A DNA stretch of 13,327 nucleotides, taken from the NCBI GenBank assembly GCA_003445035.1, contig DLVV01000145.1:1-13327 (forward strand). The letters run 5' to 3'. Positions 1-8,100 of the stretch are shown piece after piece (position 1 is the stretch's first letter; each line of letters opens with the position of its first letter). The notes under the pieces were generated by a model. The model had not been told where the DNA came from. It did not search any database and saw only the letters and a list, made by a program, of their open reading frames with translations. This DNA comes from Planctomycetaceae bacterium (GTDB lineage Bacteria > Planctomycetota > Planctomycetia > Planctomycetales > Planctomycetaceae). A program made the translations under genes and the position numbers.

Positions 1-225
1 GACCAGGATCCTCTGCTTCAATTCTCGCTTGCGGACTTCCCACGCCTCGCGTGTCCCGGGCACCAGGAACGGGAAGTACGCGTTGAGGTGCTTTTGAGAT
101 TTCAGGCGGCTGTCGTCGGGGCGTTTGCCCTCGGGAAACACCCGCGGGGTTGCGGCGTCAGCCGCCGACGGGGCCAGCAGGCAGAGAATGGTGCCGAGGA
201 CCAGCAGGGTGTCACGGATGCGCAT
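1..225 (-). CDS. Secreted acetylxylan-esterase-like alpha/beta hydrolase, N-terminus only (partial)
   Basis: Reading the minus strand from the ATG at 225 gives 75 codons open to the window edge, so the gene continues to the left. Residues 1-24 form a clear Sec signal peptide: basic MRIRD, a Leu-rich core, and a likely cut after SAADA. The mature start has the pattern RVFPEGKRPDDSRL, then LNAYFPF, then a Trp/Arg/Lys-rich helix ending in QRILV. From memory, planctomycete secreted hydrolases annotated as acetylxylan esterase or dienelactone-hydrolase-like begin this way, before a GLWP-type motif that would lie just off the window. No catalytic residues are in view, so the function rests on the N-terminal signature only. 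The start is supported by GGAG (plus-strand 234-237) with 8-base spacing. It lies 59 bp downstream of the hydrolase ending at 285, on the same strand, which suggests one transcript. Confidence 0.7.
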   Translation of the reverse strand, partial: MRIRDTLLVLGTILCLLAPSAADAATPRVFPEGKRPDDSRLKSQKHLNAYFPFLVPGTREAWEVRKRELKQRILV

Positions 226-284
226 CGAGATATCTCCGGGTGCGGACTTTCGCCGGTCAGGTTACCCGTGGGTGGGCCGGGTCG

Positions 285-2303
285 CTACTTGACGCCCCAC
301 TTCTCGTCGAAGAAGTTCGCCTCGACGATCCGGCCCGGCCACTGGCTGCCCGGCGGGGTCGACAGATCGACAATCGCCCAGTCGGGCAGCATCGGCACCT
401 GGCGAGCATTGTTCAGGTAGGCGTATTCGCGATAGGTGAAGCTGCTGTTGAGCACCACGTACCGCTTCGGGTTCAACGGGTTGGGATAGATCATCACCGG
501 CATGTGACCGGCGGCGGCAAAGGTCTTCTCACCCACCGACAGCTTCTCGGCCGTCCACGAAACCGGCAGGTCCTGGACCAGTTTCGCCAGCAAGCGGTTG
601 CTCTGCGGGTCCCCCCACAGCACGAGGTTCGATCCGGCAATATCCTCCTTGGTCACCTGCGTGTCGTCCTTCTCACGGGCATAGCCACGGAACTGCTTCC
701 GCCAGTGAACCTTGGCTCGTTCGAGTTCCGAGGCGGCCCACGCGGCGGTCCGGGCGTGCATCGGTTGGCCAGTGGGCCTCACGAACAGAAACGAGTCCAT
801 GAAGGCGTCGTCTATCGGACCCTGCAGGTCGTGCCGCTTGCGAAGCTTCCCGCCGGGACCTCCCAGACGGCCGCCCACCCGCCAGCCGTCCGCCTGCCTG
901 GTCAGCCGGCAGCTCCAGGACCGGTCCGATCGAGGTCCGGGGGCCTCGATCTCGACACCATCAATCGACACCGTCACCGGCCTGCGGACATTGAACGGGG
1001 CGTAACCCGGCGAGAACGACAAACGCAATCCGGTGACATTCTTGGTGGCCAGTTCCAGTCGGCTGCGACCGGCAACGTCGGCAGTGACCCGGGCGGCCTT
1101 CCAGTGCTCGCCCAGGCCGTCGATCGTCACCCAGTGCATGCGGTTGTACTTGAGCGTCCAGGTGGCCAGCACGACATGCCGCGGGTACCGCTCGCTGCCG
1201 ACCCGAGCGATGCTCGAGAGCCGGCGGTCGATTTCCACCTTCGCGTCCGGATGAATACTGTGCTTGGTGCCCGGACCGATCACGTGGACCAGGTCGATCC
1301 CCTCCTCGGAGAGAGCCTGCTCCATGATGTCGGCCGCCTGTTTCTGGATGTCCAGTTCGCCGCTGTAGGCCACCGTCGGACAGTGGGCCAGGTTGACGGC
1401 CCAGTCGGTGCAGTCGTACCAGTGCCACAGCCGCTTCTCGAACCAGGTCGGATTGAGCGTTTCCTTCTGGAAGAACTTCAGGAACTCGGGAGTCTCGGAG
1501 AACCCCGCGCCGGGATTCGCGGCGAACCAGCGGTCGGCGTAGTGCACGGCAAACTGCCAGCAGGCGGCACCGCCCATCGAAAACCCCCGGACCGAGATCC
1601 GGCGACTGTCGACCCGGTAACGGCTGCGGGTGTCGGCGAGGGCCTCGAGCACATCGACCTCTCCGGCAAACTTGAAGGCGTTCGAATAGCGGCCATAGGG
1701 ATGCAGCACGATCGTCTTGGAGGGCGTGTACGCTCCGGCGTTCCGTTGCCGCTGGTGGATGAAGTTCACCTCGCTGAGCGTCTCTCCGCGACCGTGAAAC
1801 CAGATATCCAGCCGGTGACGCCGCGGAGCGTCGAAATCGTACGACTCGGGGATCACCAGTCCGTAGGGCTGGACCGTTCGGTCCAGCTTCGAGATGAAGC
1901 CACGGACGACCAGGCCCTTCTGGCGTGTCCAGGGAGCCCGTCCGGCGATCAACTGGTCGGCCCGCGCCACACCAGTGGCCAACAGTTCGTGAGCCTTCTT
2001 GACATCGTTGGCCGAGAAGAATTCGTTGAAAGCCATCGCGTCGTTGACAGCCCGGTAATAGATCTCGACGTCCGGAATCAACGCGCTAATCGCAGGATTC
2101 TTGGACGAGGCCGCCCTGGTGATCCGGGCACGGAGGTCCTTGAGCTTGTCGGGCAACTGCACGAAGCCACTGCCGGCGGGCCGGACCCCGGGACGAGGCA
2201 CCGGCCGGACCGACTTCGGATCGTTGTCGCGAGGTCCATCGGCCCGGACCGTGGATACCGGCAGCAGGAGAAACAACGCGGTCAGCAGGATTTTGCGGCT
2301 CAT
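285..2303 (-). CDS. Secreted prolyl-oligopeptidase-like serine hydrolase with planctomycete C-terminal domains, 672 aa
   Basis: A Sec signal peptide spans about residues 1-21 (MSRKILLTALFLLLPVSTVRA). An alpha-helical N-terminal region reaches about residue 125. The alpha/beta-hydrolase core follows: oxyanion-hole motif WFHGRG near 168-173, nucleophile elbow GFSMG with Ser242, acid in SGELD (Asp318), and His348 in GTKHS. The triad is therefore complete and in the right order. Residues about 375-455 look like a beta-sandwich module. Residues about 490-672 carry NLVLWGDP (559-566) and YPNPLNPKRYVVLNSS (606-621), a tail I recall from other planctomycete proteins annotated as prolyl oligopeptidase family. 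It probably acts outside the cytoplasm on esters or peptides; the substrate cannot be told. The ATG at 2303 directly begins the signal peptide, although only a weak GGGA precedes it. It heads a likely two-gene unit with the partial esterase at 1-225. Confidence 0.85.
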   Translation of the reverse strand: MSRKILLTALFLLLPVSTVRADGPRDNDPKSVRPVPRPGVRPAGSGFVQLPDKLKDLRARITRAASSKNPAISALIPDVEIYYRAVNDAMAFNEFFSANDVKKAHELLATGVARADQLIAGRAPWTRQKGLVVRGFISKLDRTVQPYGLVIPESYDFDAPRRHRLDIWFHGRGETLSEVNFIHQRQRNAGAYTPSKTIVLHPYGRYSNAFKFAGEVDVLEALADTRSRYRVDSRRISVRGFSMGGAACWQFAVHYADRWFAANPGAGFSETPEFLKFFQKETLNPTWFEKRLWHWYDCTDWAVNLAHCPTVAYSGELDIQKQAADIMEQALSEEGIDLVHVIGPGTKHSIHPDAKVEIDRRLSSIARVGSERYPRHVVLATWTLKYNRMHWVTIDGLGEHWKAARVTADVAGRSRLELATKNVTGLRLSFSPGYAPFNVRRPVTVSIDGVEIEAPGPRSDRSWSCRLTRQADGWRVGGRLGGPGGKLRKRHDLQGPIDDAFMDSFLFVRPTGQPMHARTAAWAASELERAKVHWRKQFRGYAREKDDTQVTKEDIAGSNLVLWGDPQSNRLLAKLVQDLPVSWTAEKLSVGEKTFAAAGHMPVMIYPNPLNPKRYVVLNSSFTYREYAYLNNARQVPMLPDWAIVDLSTPPGSQWPGRIVEANFFDEKWGVK

Positions 2304-2337
2304 GGAATCGTGTCCCGGTCGGAGTTCTCAATCGACC

Positions 2338-2366
2338 AGACTAACCGTCGACCCCCGGCAGGGCAA
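2338..2366 (-). promoter_or_regulatory. Weak candidate sigma70-type promoter for the hydrolase at 285-2303
   Basis: On the minus strand, TTGCCC (plus 2361-2366) is followed after 17 bases by TAGTCT (plus 2338-2343). This places transcription start about 25-30 bases before the ATG at 2303. The match is 4/6 at -35 and 3/6 at -10, so it is suggestive only. The rest of the 186-bp divergent gap (2304-2489) holds an equally weak plus-strand candidate for the transporter, TGGCCA (2406-2411), 18 bases, TACGAT (2430-2435), and a GCGATCGC palindrome at 2464-2471. Confidence 0.22.
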
Positions 2367-2489
2367 AGACTCATCACCAGCCCGCTGCGGCCGGTCAAAA
2401 CCGTCTGGCCATGCAAGTCGTGGCTCGACTACGATCCCGCGCCGTCGCCGGCTCGATGACCGTGCGATCGCCTTTCCGGGGAACCCCAC

Positions 2490-3530
2490 ATGACCACACC
2501 CACACCGATGCCGACCGGTCTCAGGATCCTGTTGACCCTGGCCTCGCTCATCGTGGTCGCGACCGGAACCTGGGCCGCCCGACCGATCCTGGTGCCCGTG
2601 CTGTTCGCCGCGTTCCTGGCGATCATCTCGGGACCGGCCATGACCTGGCTGATCCAGCGACGTGTCCCCAGGCCGGCGGCCCTGTTGATGGTCGTGCTGG
2701 GAATGGCCGCCATCGGTGTCACGGTGGTCATCGTCATCGGCCAGTCGCTCTACAGCTTTCGGGACAACCTCGAGACCTACAAGGAACCCCTGCAACAGAA
2801 AGTGGCGGCCATCACCGACCGGCTGACCGAGGCCGGCGTCGAGATGTCCGAGAGTGCCCTGGCCGACAACCTCAACACCGACAACGCCGTCGACTACCTC
2901 AAGACGCTGCTGGGCAGTTTGACCAATCTCTTCGGCAAGGGCCTGTTCGTGCTCTTCTCCTTCGTGTTCATCGTGCTCGAGGCGACCGGTTTTCCCGACA
3001 AGGTGGCCGCGATGCCCGGCGACACCTCGGCCCGGCTCGAACGCTGGCAAAAGATCATCACCGAGACCCGACGCTATTTCGCGCTGAAGACCATCATCAG
3101 CCTGGTCACCGGTGTCACGATCGGCGTGTTGCTGGTGGTGCTCAAGGTTCCCTACGCTCCGCTGTGGGCGCTGATGGCCTTCCTGTTCAACTTCATTCCC
3201 AACATCGGTTCGATCATCGCCGCGGTGCCGCCGATTGTGGTCACCTTCATCGTCCTGGACACCTCGACACTGATCTGGGTCATCGCGATCTACCTGGCCG
3301 TCAACCTGCTGGTCGGGAACATGATCGAGCCACGAATCATGGGCAAGGGCCTGGGACTCTCGACCCTGGTCGTCTTTCTCTCGCTGGTCGTCTGGGGATT
3401 CGTACTGGGCCCGGTCGGCATGCTGCTGTCGGTCCCGCTGACCATGGTCGTCAAGATCGTCCTGACGGCCTCCGACGACACCCGCTGGCTGGGACTCCTG
3501 CTCAGCGACGAGGTGGCCGAGCCGGTCTGA
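2490..3530 (+). CDS. AI-2E (PerM/UPF0118) family transporter, 346 aa
   Basis: This is an integral membrane protein of the AI-2E transporter family (PF01594). Hydrophobic segments lie near residues 11-29, 33-50, 63-84, 149-166, 200-220, 224-257, 262-280 and 291-325, with a soluble stretch at about 90-145. Family hallmarks are visible in order: FNFIPNIG at 233-240, followed by a Pro-rich AAVPP, then the NLLVGNMIEPRIMGKGLGLS block at 272-291, and GPVGMLLSVPL at 307-317. The length is typical for the family. Characterised members include exporters of the quorum signal AI-2 and Na+(Li+)/H+ antiporters, and most are uncharacterised. Nothing nearby (no luxS or lsr genes) points to AI-2, so the transported substrate is unknown. 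The ATG has only a weak upstream GGGGAA. It is divergent from the hydrolase at 285-2303 and 133 bp before the DUF1501 gene. Confidence 0.9.
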   Translation: MTTPTPMPTGLRILLTLASLIVVATGTWAARPILVPVLFAAFLAIISGPAMTWLIQRRVPRPAALLMVVLGMAAIGVTVVIVIGQSLYSFRDNLETYKEPLQQKVAAITDRLTEAGVEMSESALADNLNTDNAVDYLKTLLGSLTNLFGKGLFVLFSFVFIVLEATGFPDKVAAMPGDTSARLERWQKIITETRRYFALKTIISLVTGVTIGVLLVVLKVPYAPLWALMAFLFNFIPNIGSIIAAVPPIVVTFIVLDTSTLIWVIAIYLAVNLLVGNMIEPRIMGKGLGLSTLVVFLSLVVWGFVLGPVGMLLSVPLTMVVKIVLTASDDTRWLGLLLSDEVAEPV

Positions 3531-3549
3531 AGTGGACAACCAATCCGCA

Positions 3550-3578
3550 ACGACACCCGCTCGAAAAGACGATAGAAT
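3550..3578 (+). promoter_or_regulatory. Candidate sigma70-type promoter for the DUF1501 gene
   Basis: ACGACA (3550-3555), 17 bases, then TAGAAT (3573-3578) gives 4/6 and 5/6 matches to the consensus with ideal spacing. Transcription would start near 3585, leaving a leader of about 80 bases before the ATG at 3664. It lies in the 133-bp gap after the transporter, so DUF1501 may be transcribed independently. The leader is G/T-rich, and I see no strong hairpin in it. Confidence 0.42.
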
Positions 3579-3650
3579 AAGTGTTGGTGGTTGGATCGTG
3601 GTGGCCCCGGCGTCGGCCGATCCTTCAGCCTCGATGGAAATCGACCCCAC

Positions 3651-3654
3651 AGGG
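3651..3654 (+). promoter_or_regulatory. Ribosome binding site that fixes the DUF1501 start at 3664
   Basis: AGGG lies 9 bases before the ATG at 3664. The reading frame is open back to a GTG at 3532 and another ATG at 3634, but only the 3664 start puts the twin-arginine motif at a normal distance from the N-terminus. Confidence 0.55.
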
Positions 3655-3663
3655 ATCACGGTT

Positions 3664-5100
3664 ATGTCGTCACACGACCACGCGTGCGGATGCTCAAGCC
3701 ACCGTCTCTCACGACGCAGCCTGCTCCAGGCCGGCTCGGCCGGAATGGTGGGCCTGGGCGCATCACAACTGGCGATGCCGACGGCCCAGGCCGCCGGCCT
3801 GACCAGGGCCAAGCGGGTGATTTTCGTCTTCCTGACCGGGGGAATCTCGCACCACGACACCTTCGACATGAAGCCGCACGCTCCGGCCAAGGTCCGTGGC
3901 AGCTTCGACCCGGTGTCGACCGATGTTGCCGGGCTACAGATTTCCGAGCACCTCCCGTTGTTCACGCAACGGATGAAACACTACGCGGTGGTTCGCTCGA
4001 TGGGCACCGGCAGCAACGGCCACGAACAGGCCTGCCACATGATGCTGACCGGCCGGCTCGACTTCCCTGTTGGCTTCAGCACCGCCAAGGTCCCCAGCGC
4101 CAACGAATGGCCGTCGATGCTCTCGGTTGTGACCTACGCCAAACGCAACGAAGATCGCAACCTGCCGCCGGCGGCGGTGCTGCCCGAGCCAAGCGTGAAC
4201 GAGGCGGCCAGGGTTCGGCCCGGCCAGTACGCCGGACGACTCGGAGGGTCCTACGAGGCCTGGCACGTCAACGTCGCCGCACAATGCCCACTGGGCAACG
4301 GTGCCTGCCCCGACTGTTTCCGGTTCAACAAGGACGAGTTCGACCACGCGGCCTCGAACATCTTCAACACCCCGGTGCTCACGCTTCCCAAGGGTGGCCG
4401 AAGGCGACTGAAGGACCGCATCGGCCTGCTGGGCACCGTGGAACAGCAACGCGAGTTCCTCAAGGAACGCAGTTCGACCCGTAAGCTCGATCAGAACCGG
4501 CTCCAGGCACTCACCGTGCTGGCCGACCCCAAGACCAGCAAGGCGTTCGATGTCGAGAACGCCGACCCCAAGACACTGGCGCGGTACGGAAAGAACAAGT
4601 TCGGACTCTCGGCACTGATGGGTTACCGGCTGCTTGATGCCGGTGTCGATTTCGTACAGATCAACCTCGGCAAAAACTCGTCCTGGGACACCCACGCCCG
4701 CAACTTCGTGAATCTCAAGCGGAACCTCCTGCCGCCACTGGATCTGTCGATGAGCGCCCTCCTGGACGACCTCAACGACAGCGGGCTGATCGACGACACG
4801 CTGTTCATCATCAGTGGAGAGTTCGGTCGCACGCCGAACATCAACAAGAACTCGGGCCGGGACCACTGGGGCCCGGTCTTCACGGCGTTGTTCGCCGGAG
4901 GCGGAGTGCAGGGTGGCCAGGTGATCGGGTCCTCCGACGACCTGGGAGCCTACGCGACCAGCCAGAGATACATGCCCGAGAACTTCTCGGCGACAATCTA
5001 CGAGGCCCTGGGCATCCCCCGCAACTCGCACTGGGTCGACTTCGACGGTCGTCCACACGAGATCTACCGCGGACAGCCGATGTCGGTGTTGTACAGCTAG
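3664..5100 (+). CDS. DUF1501 domain-containing protein with Tat signal, 478 aa
   Basis: This is a DUF1501 protein (PF07394, distantly related to the alkaline phosphatase/sulfatase superfamily). The N-terminus holds a twin-arginine signal: LSRRSLLQAG with Arg17-Arg18, a Gly/Ala-rich core, and a likely cleavage after AQA at about 43. Family landmarks follow in order: TGGISHHDTFD (58-68), GTGSNGHEQACHMMLTG (114-130), SWDTHARNF (340-348), GEFGRTPNINKNSGRDHWG (385-403) and GRPHEIY (462-468). These His/Asp-rich blocks resemble metal-site segments, but the reaction is unknown for the family. Length and motifs look intact. In planctomycetes DUF1501 genes often follow a DUF1549/DUF1553 (PSCyt1-PSCyt2-PSD1) cytochrome-like gene, and no such partner is present here. 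The N-region before the twin arginine carries an unusual His/Cys cluster (HDHACGC, residues 4-10). The gene converges on the giant gene ending at 5117. Confidence 0.93.
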   Translation: MSSHDHACGCSSHRLSRRSLLQAGSAGMVGLGASQLAMPTAQAAGLTRAKRVIFVFLTGGISHHDTFDMKPHAPAKVRGSFDPVSTDVAGLQISEHLPLFTQRMKHYAVVRSMGTGSNGHEQACHMMLTGRLDFPVGFSTAKVPSANEWPSMLSVVTYAKRNEDRNLPPAAVLPEPSVNEAARVRPGQYAGRLGGSYEAWHVNVAAQCPLGNGACPDCFRFNKDEFDHAASNIFNTPVLTLPKGGRRRLKDRIGLLGTVEQQREFLKERSSTRKLDQNRLQALTVLADPKTSKAFDVENADPKTLARYGKNKFGLSALMGYRLLDAGVDFVQINLGKNSSWDTHARNFVNLKRNLLPPLDLSMSALLDDLNDSGLIDDTLFIISGEFGRTPNINKNSGRDHWGPVFTALFAGGGVQGGQVIGSSDDLGAYATSQRYMPENFSATIYEALGIPRNSHWVDFDGRPHEIYRGQPMSVLYS

Positions 5101-5101
5101 G

Positions 5102-5131
5102 CCGCGACCGCGGAAGTCACTTCACCGTGAC
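5102..5131. terminator. Pair of short hairpins between convergent genes, possible bidirectional terminator
   Basis: CCGCG-AC-CGCGG (5102-5113) and GTCAC-TTCACC-GTGAC (5116-5131) are two adjacent perfect 5-bp inverted repeats. They sit exactly where the DUF1501 gene (stop at 5100) and the giant minus-strand gene (stop codon 5117-5119) meet. The second hairpin overlaps that stop codon. There is no T-run, and the stems are short, so termination activity is only a possibility. Confidence 0.25.
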
Positions 5132-8100
5132 ATCTGCCCGGACTCGCTTCACATCGCCGAGACCGCGAATCTCGTACACCCGCACGTGTTCGCCGAATTC
5201 GTGGCTCTGCCCGGCCAGGAAGTATCGTCCGCTCCCCCGCTGCCTGATCACGTCCAGTGACCAGAACTCGCCGATCGTCACTTCCATCGGCAACAGGTAG
5301 CCCCTCTGGCGGGCCTGGCCGCGCCGGTTGCCGACGTAGATGTTGTCGAGCAGCGAGGCCACGTAGAGCCCGTCCCGGCTCCAGATGTGGACCATCCCCG
5401 CCTCGTCACCCACGAACACCCAGTCGCCCTCGTAACGGATACAGCTTGGCTGGTGAATGCCCCCCGGCTCGGGCAGCCCCTTCGCCTTGTGGCCGACCGA
5501 CCAGATCTTCCGACCGGTCTTGTCGTAACAGCTCACGTCACAGCGGATCACCCGCCGCGGCCAGTGCCCGATTCCCGGCTGACGCAGGGAATCGTCCTTG
5601 TAGAACATGTCGAAGTAACGCCGCCCCTGCTCGTCGGCCGCCACTCCCTCGAGCATCTTGTTGGCCAGCGGCTTGAAATCGGGTCCGACCACGCTGGCGG
5701 TCTTCCAGGTGTAGTGCGGCACACCCCGTTGGTCGATCTTCTGCAGCGGCAGAGCGAAGTTGCCCCAGTAGACCGTTCCGCGACGGTCCACCTCGGCGTC
5801 GTGGCTGAACCCGATGTGCGGCTCGACGGGGAACCGCCGGCCCTGGCCCACCTCCCCGAGCGGGACCTCCTCGACTTCCGCCTCGGAAGCCAACCCGTCT
5901 CCGTTCCGGTCGACCCACACCGGGAAGGCAGTCTTCGAAGACACCAGCTTCCCGTTCTTGTCGTAGAACCGCAGCCGGCTACCCACCCGCGCGACCGGAA
6001 CCAGCCGGTCACCGTCAATCCGGTAGATGCGTATCGTCTTGTGGCAGGAGAACAGGTACCGGTGGCCGCCGATGGTGTGAGTGTGCTGACCGTGGATCAT
6101 GAAACCCCGCACCTCGCGGGTCGGATGACTGTGCCCCAGCCACCACCACTTCCGGGGCGACCATCGGCCGGTGTCGAGATCCAGCTTGTACTCGTACAAC
6201 GCGCCGATGCCGTACCCGTCCATCGCGTGAACCACCGTCGGGTCGTCACTCAACAACGACGCGTTCTCGATGTAGGCTCCGCCATAGAGAGCCCAGGCCA
6301 CCGCGTGCGATCGGTCGAGTTTCAGCAGCCGGTTCAGCAGGAATTCCGAGACGTAGACCGATCCGTCGGTGGCGGCAGCCACGCCGGTCGGAGCGTAGAG
6401 CCGATCGGTGCGGATCTTGCCGGGCAACTCTCCCGGTTGCCCGTACGATCTCACCAGCCGGCCCGCCGGGGTGTACTCGAGCACCCGGCACGGTTCCCCC
6501 ATGTCGGAGACCAGCAAGTGGCCATCGGCCGCCACGGCCAGCGCAAACGGTCGACGGGCCACCCGGGGAATCAGCACCCGCCACGACGTTCCCTCACGAA
6601 CCACCAGGTCCCTGCCGCTGATCGCCAGCAACCGGCCGCTGCCGTCGACCGCCAGGCCGGCCGGGCGAGGCAACGGCAGAGTGGACAGTTGTTCCAGGCT
6701 CACACGATGCAGCACCCGAACCTGGTCCTGTGCCCAGCACGACACGAACACCTCGTCTCCCCGTACCGCCACTCCCCGGGTCATCGTCCCACCGAGCACG
6801 GTTCCGTCGATCATCGCTTCGCGAACTCCGGCCAGTTCCGCGCGGGGCCGGTCCGGCGCGACCGTCCCGGAGTTCTCGCCCAGGAACGCCCGCCACCCGC
6901 CGTCCGGCCGGCGGATTGTCTGACCGGTTCGGGCATCGATGCGATACAGGTGCTGACCGGCCACGAACAGCGTCTCCCCATCGATCGCACAGGCCGTGGG
7001 AGCGTCGCTGGAATCCAGCGGAGCGTGGGTCCAGAGCAGATGGCCGGCGGCGGAGTACTTCTGGGCACCGACTCCGTGTCCCCGCCCCAGCAGGTACACG
7101 TCACCTCGCCGGTCGACACTGACACCGCGGGGAGTCAGGCCGTGGACTCCGGCGACTTCATCGGGAGCCGGCCGCTGGGGCACACGACCGTTGCCGGGAG
7201 TCGCGACGTATCGAGCGTTGACCCCGGGAGCCTGGAGCATCCGCAACTGGTACCGGCCCGGCGGCACCCGTTTTCCGGCATCGTTACCGGTATCCCAGGT
7301 GATTTCGGCCTTCCCGGCTTTCAACGGCTTCGCCTCCCACAACGTACGGACCAGTCGTCCCGTGGCGTCGTAGACGACCGCACTGGTCGGGGCCGCTGTG
7401 GGCAGGTCGACGACCGTCTTGACCCAGAACTTGCGGGGGATCATCGGCCGGGGAGTGGGCGGTTTCGGCCTGACGGGCTTCACCAGGGCCATCACGTCTC
7501 CACCGGCAGCCGCCACGTCGGTCTCGTAACGGTCCCACGCCGTGTCGTGATCCCAGGCGGTGCCGAACAACTGCACCCGCGCAACGTACCCGGCCAGGTG
7601 CGCATAGTTGGCCAACTGGGCGCCGATCGCCAGCCGGTTGACCGGTGACCCGAAATCGGCCCGAACCTGGTATCCCTCCGGGCCACCCCGGTCGTTCTGC
7701 ACGCCGTCGATGAACGTCCATCCTCGCCCGTCCTTCCATGTCAGCACGGCCTGGGTCCAGTGATCGGGCCGGACCAACCGTGGCGTGCGGTTGCCTCCGA
7801 TCGGGCCAACCACGTCCAGTCCGCCGCCGTTGTGCATAATGCTCAGGCTCTGCGACTGATCACCCAGCTTGTAGTCCTGCCTGAGAGCGATCGTGGACCC
7901 GTTGTGCACGGGGCTGCCGGTCCTCAACCAGACCACCAGCGTCCCCTCCTTCTTCGGCCACTTCAGCGTCTCCGGGACAAGCGTCAGCAGTTCGGACGCC
8001 CGACCGGCCGGGCCGGTGGCGGTGGGAATGTAACTGCTGGGCGCCTCACAGCCGTTCAGGGGCCGACGCTCGAGTTGGATCGCATCGACCAGCACCGTGC

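Noticed and set aside
227..236. GAGATATCTC perfect palindrome as an operator
   Set aside because: It overlaps the ribosome binding site of the downstream gene (GGAG at plus 234-237) inside a likely operon. A 10-bp palindrome by itself is weak evidence, and I saw no second copy.
150..2459. 769-codon plus-strand open frame opposite the secreted hydrolase
   Set aside because: It is a GC-rich antisense shadow. The translation is low-complexity, rich in Arg/Pro/Gly/His, with no signal peptide or domain, while the minus-strand frame has a complete triad and signal sequence.
2464..2471. GCGATCGC octamer as a special motif
   Set aside because: It is a single occurrence in a GC-rich intergenic region, with no array and no link to a known system in this lineage.
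2490..3530. Quorum-sensing (AI-2) role for the transporter
   Set aside because: The family name alone is not evidence. No luxS, lsr or other signalling gene is nearby, and characterised relatives include ion antiporters.
3532..3663. N-terminal extension of DUF1501 from the GTG at 3532 or the ATG at 3634
   Set aside because: It would bury the twin-arginine signal 50-60 residues inside the protein and run through the candidate promoter. The ATG at 3664 has a well-spaced AGGG.
2328..3965. 545-codon minus-strand open frame opposite the transporter and the start of DUF1501
   Set aside because: The His/Asp/Gln/Gly-rich composition is what is expected from reading the reverse strand of a hydrophobic membrane-protein gene, and it spans two well-supported plus-strand genes.
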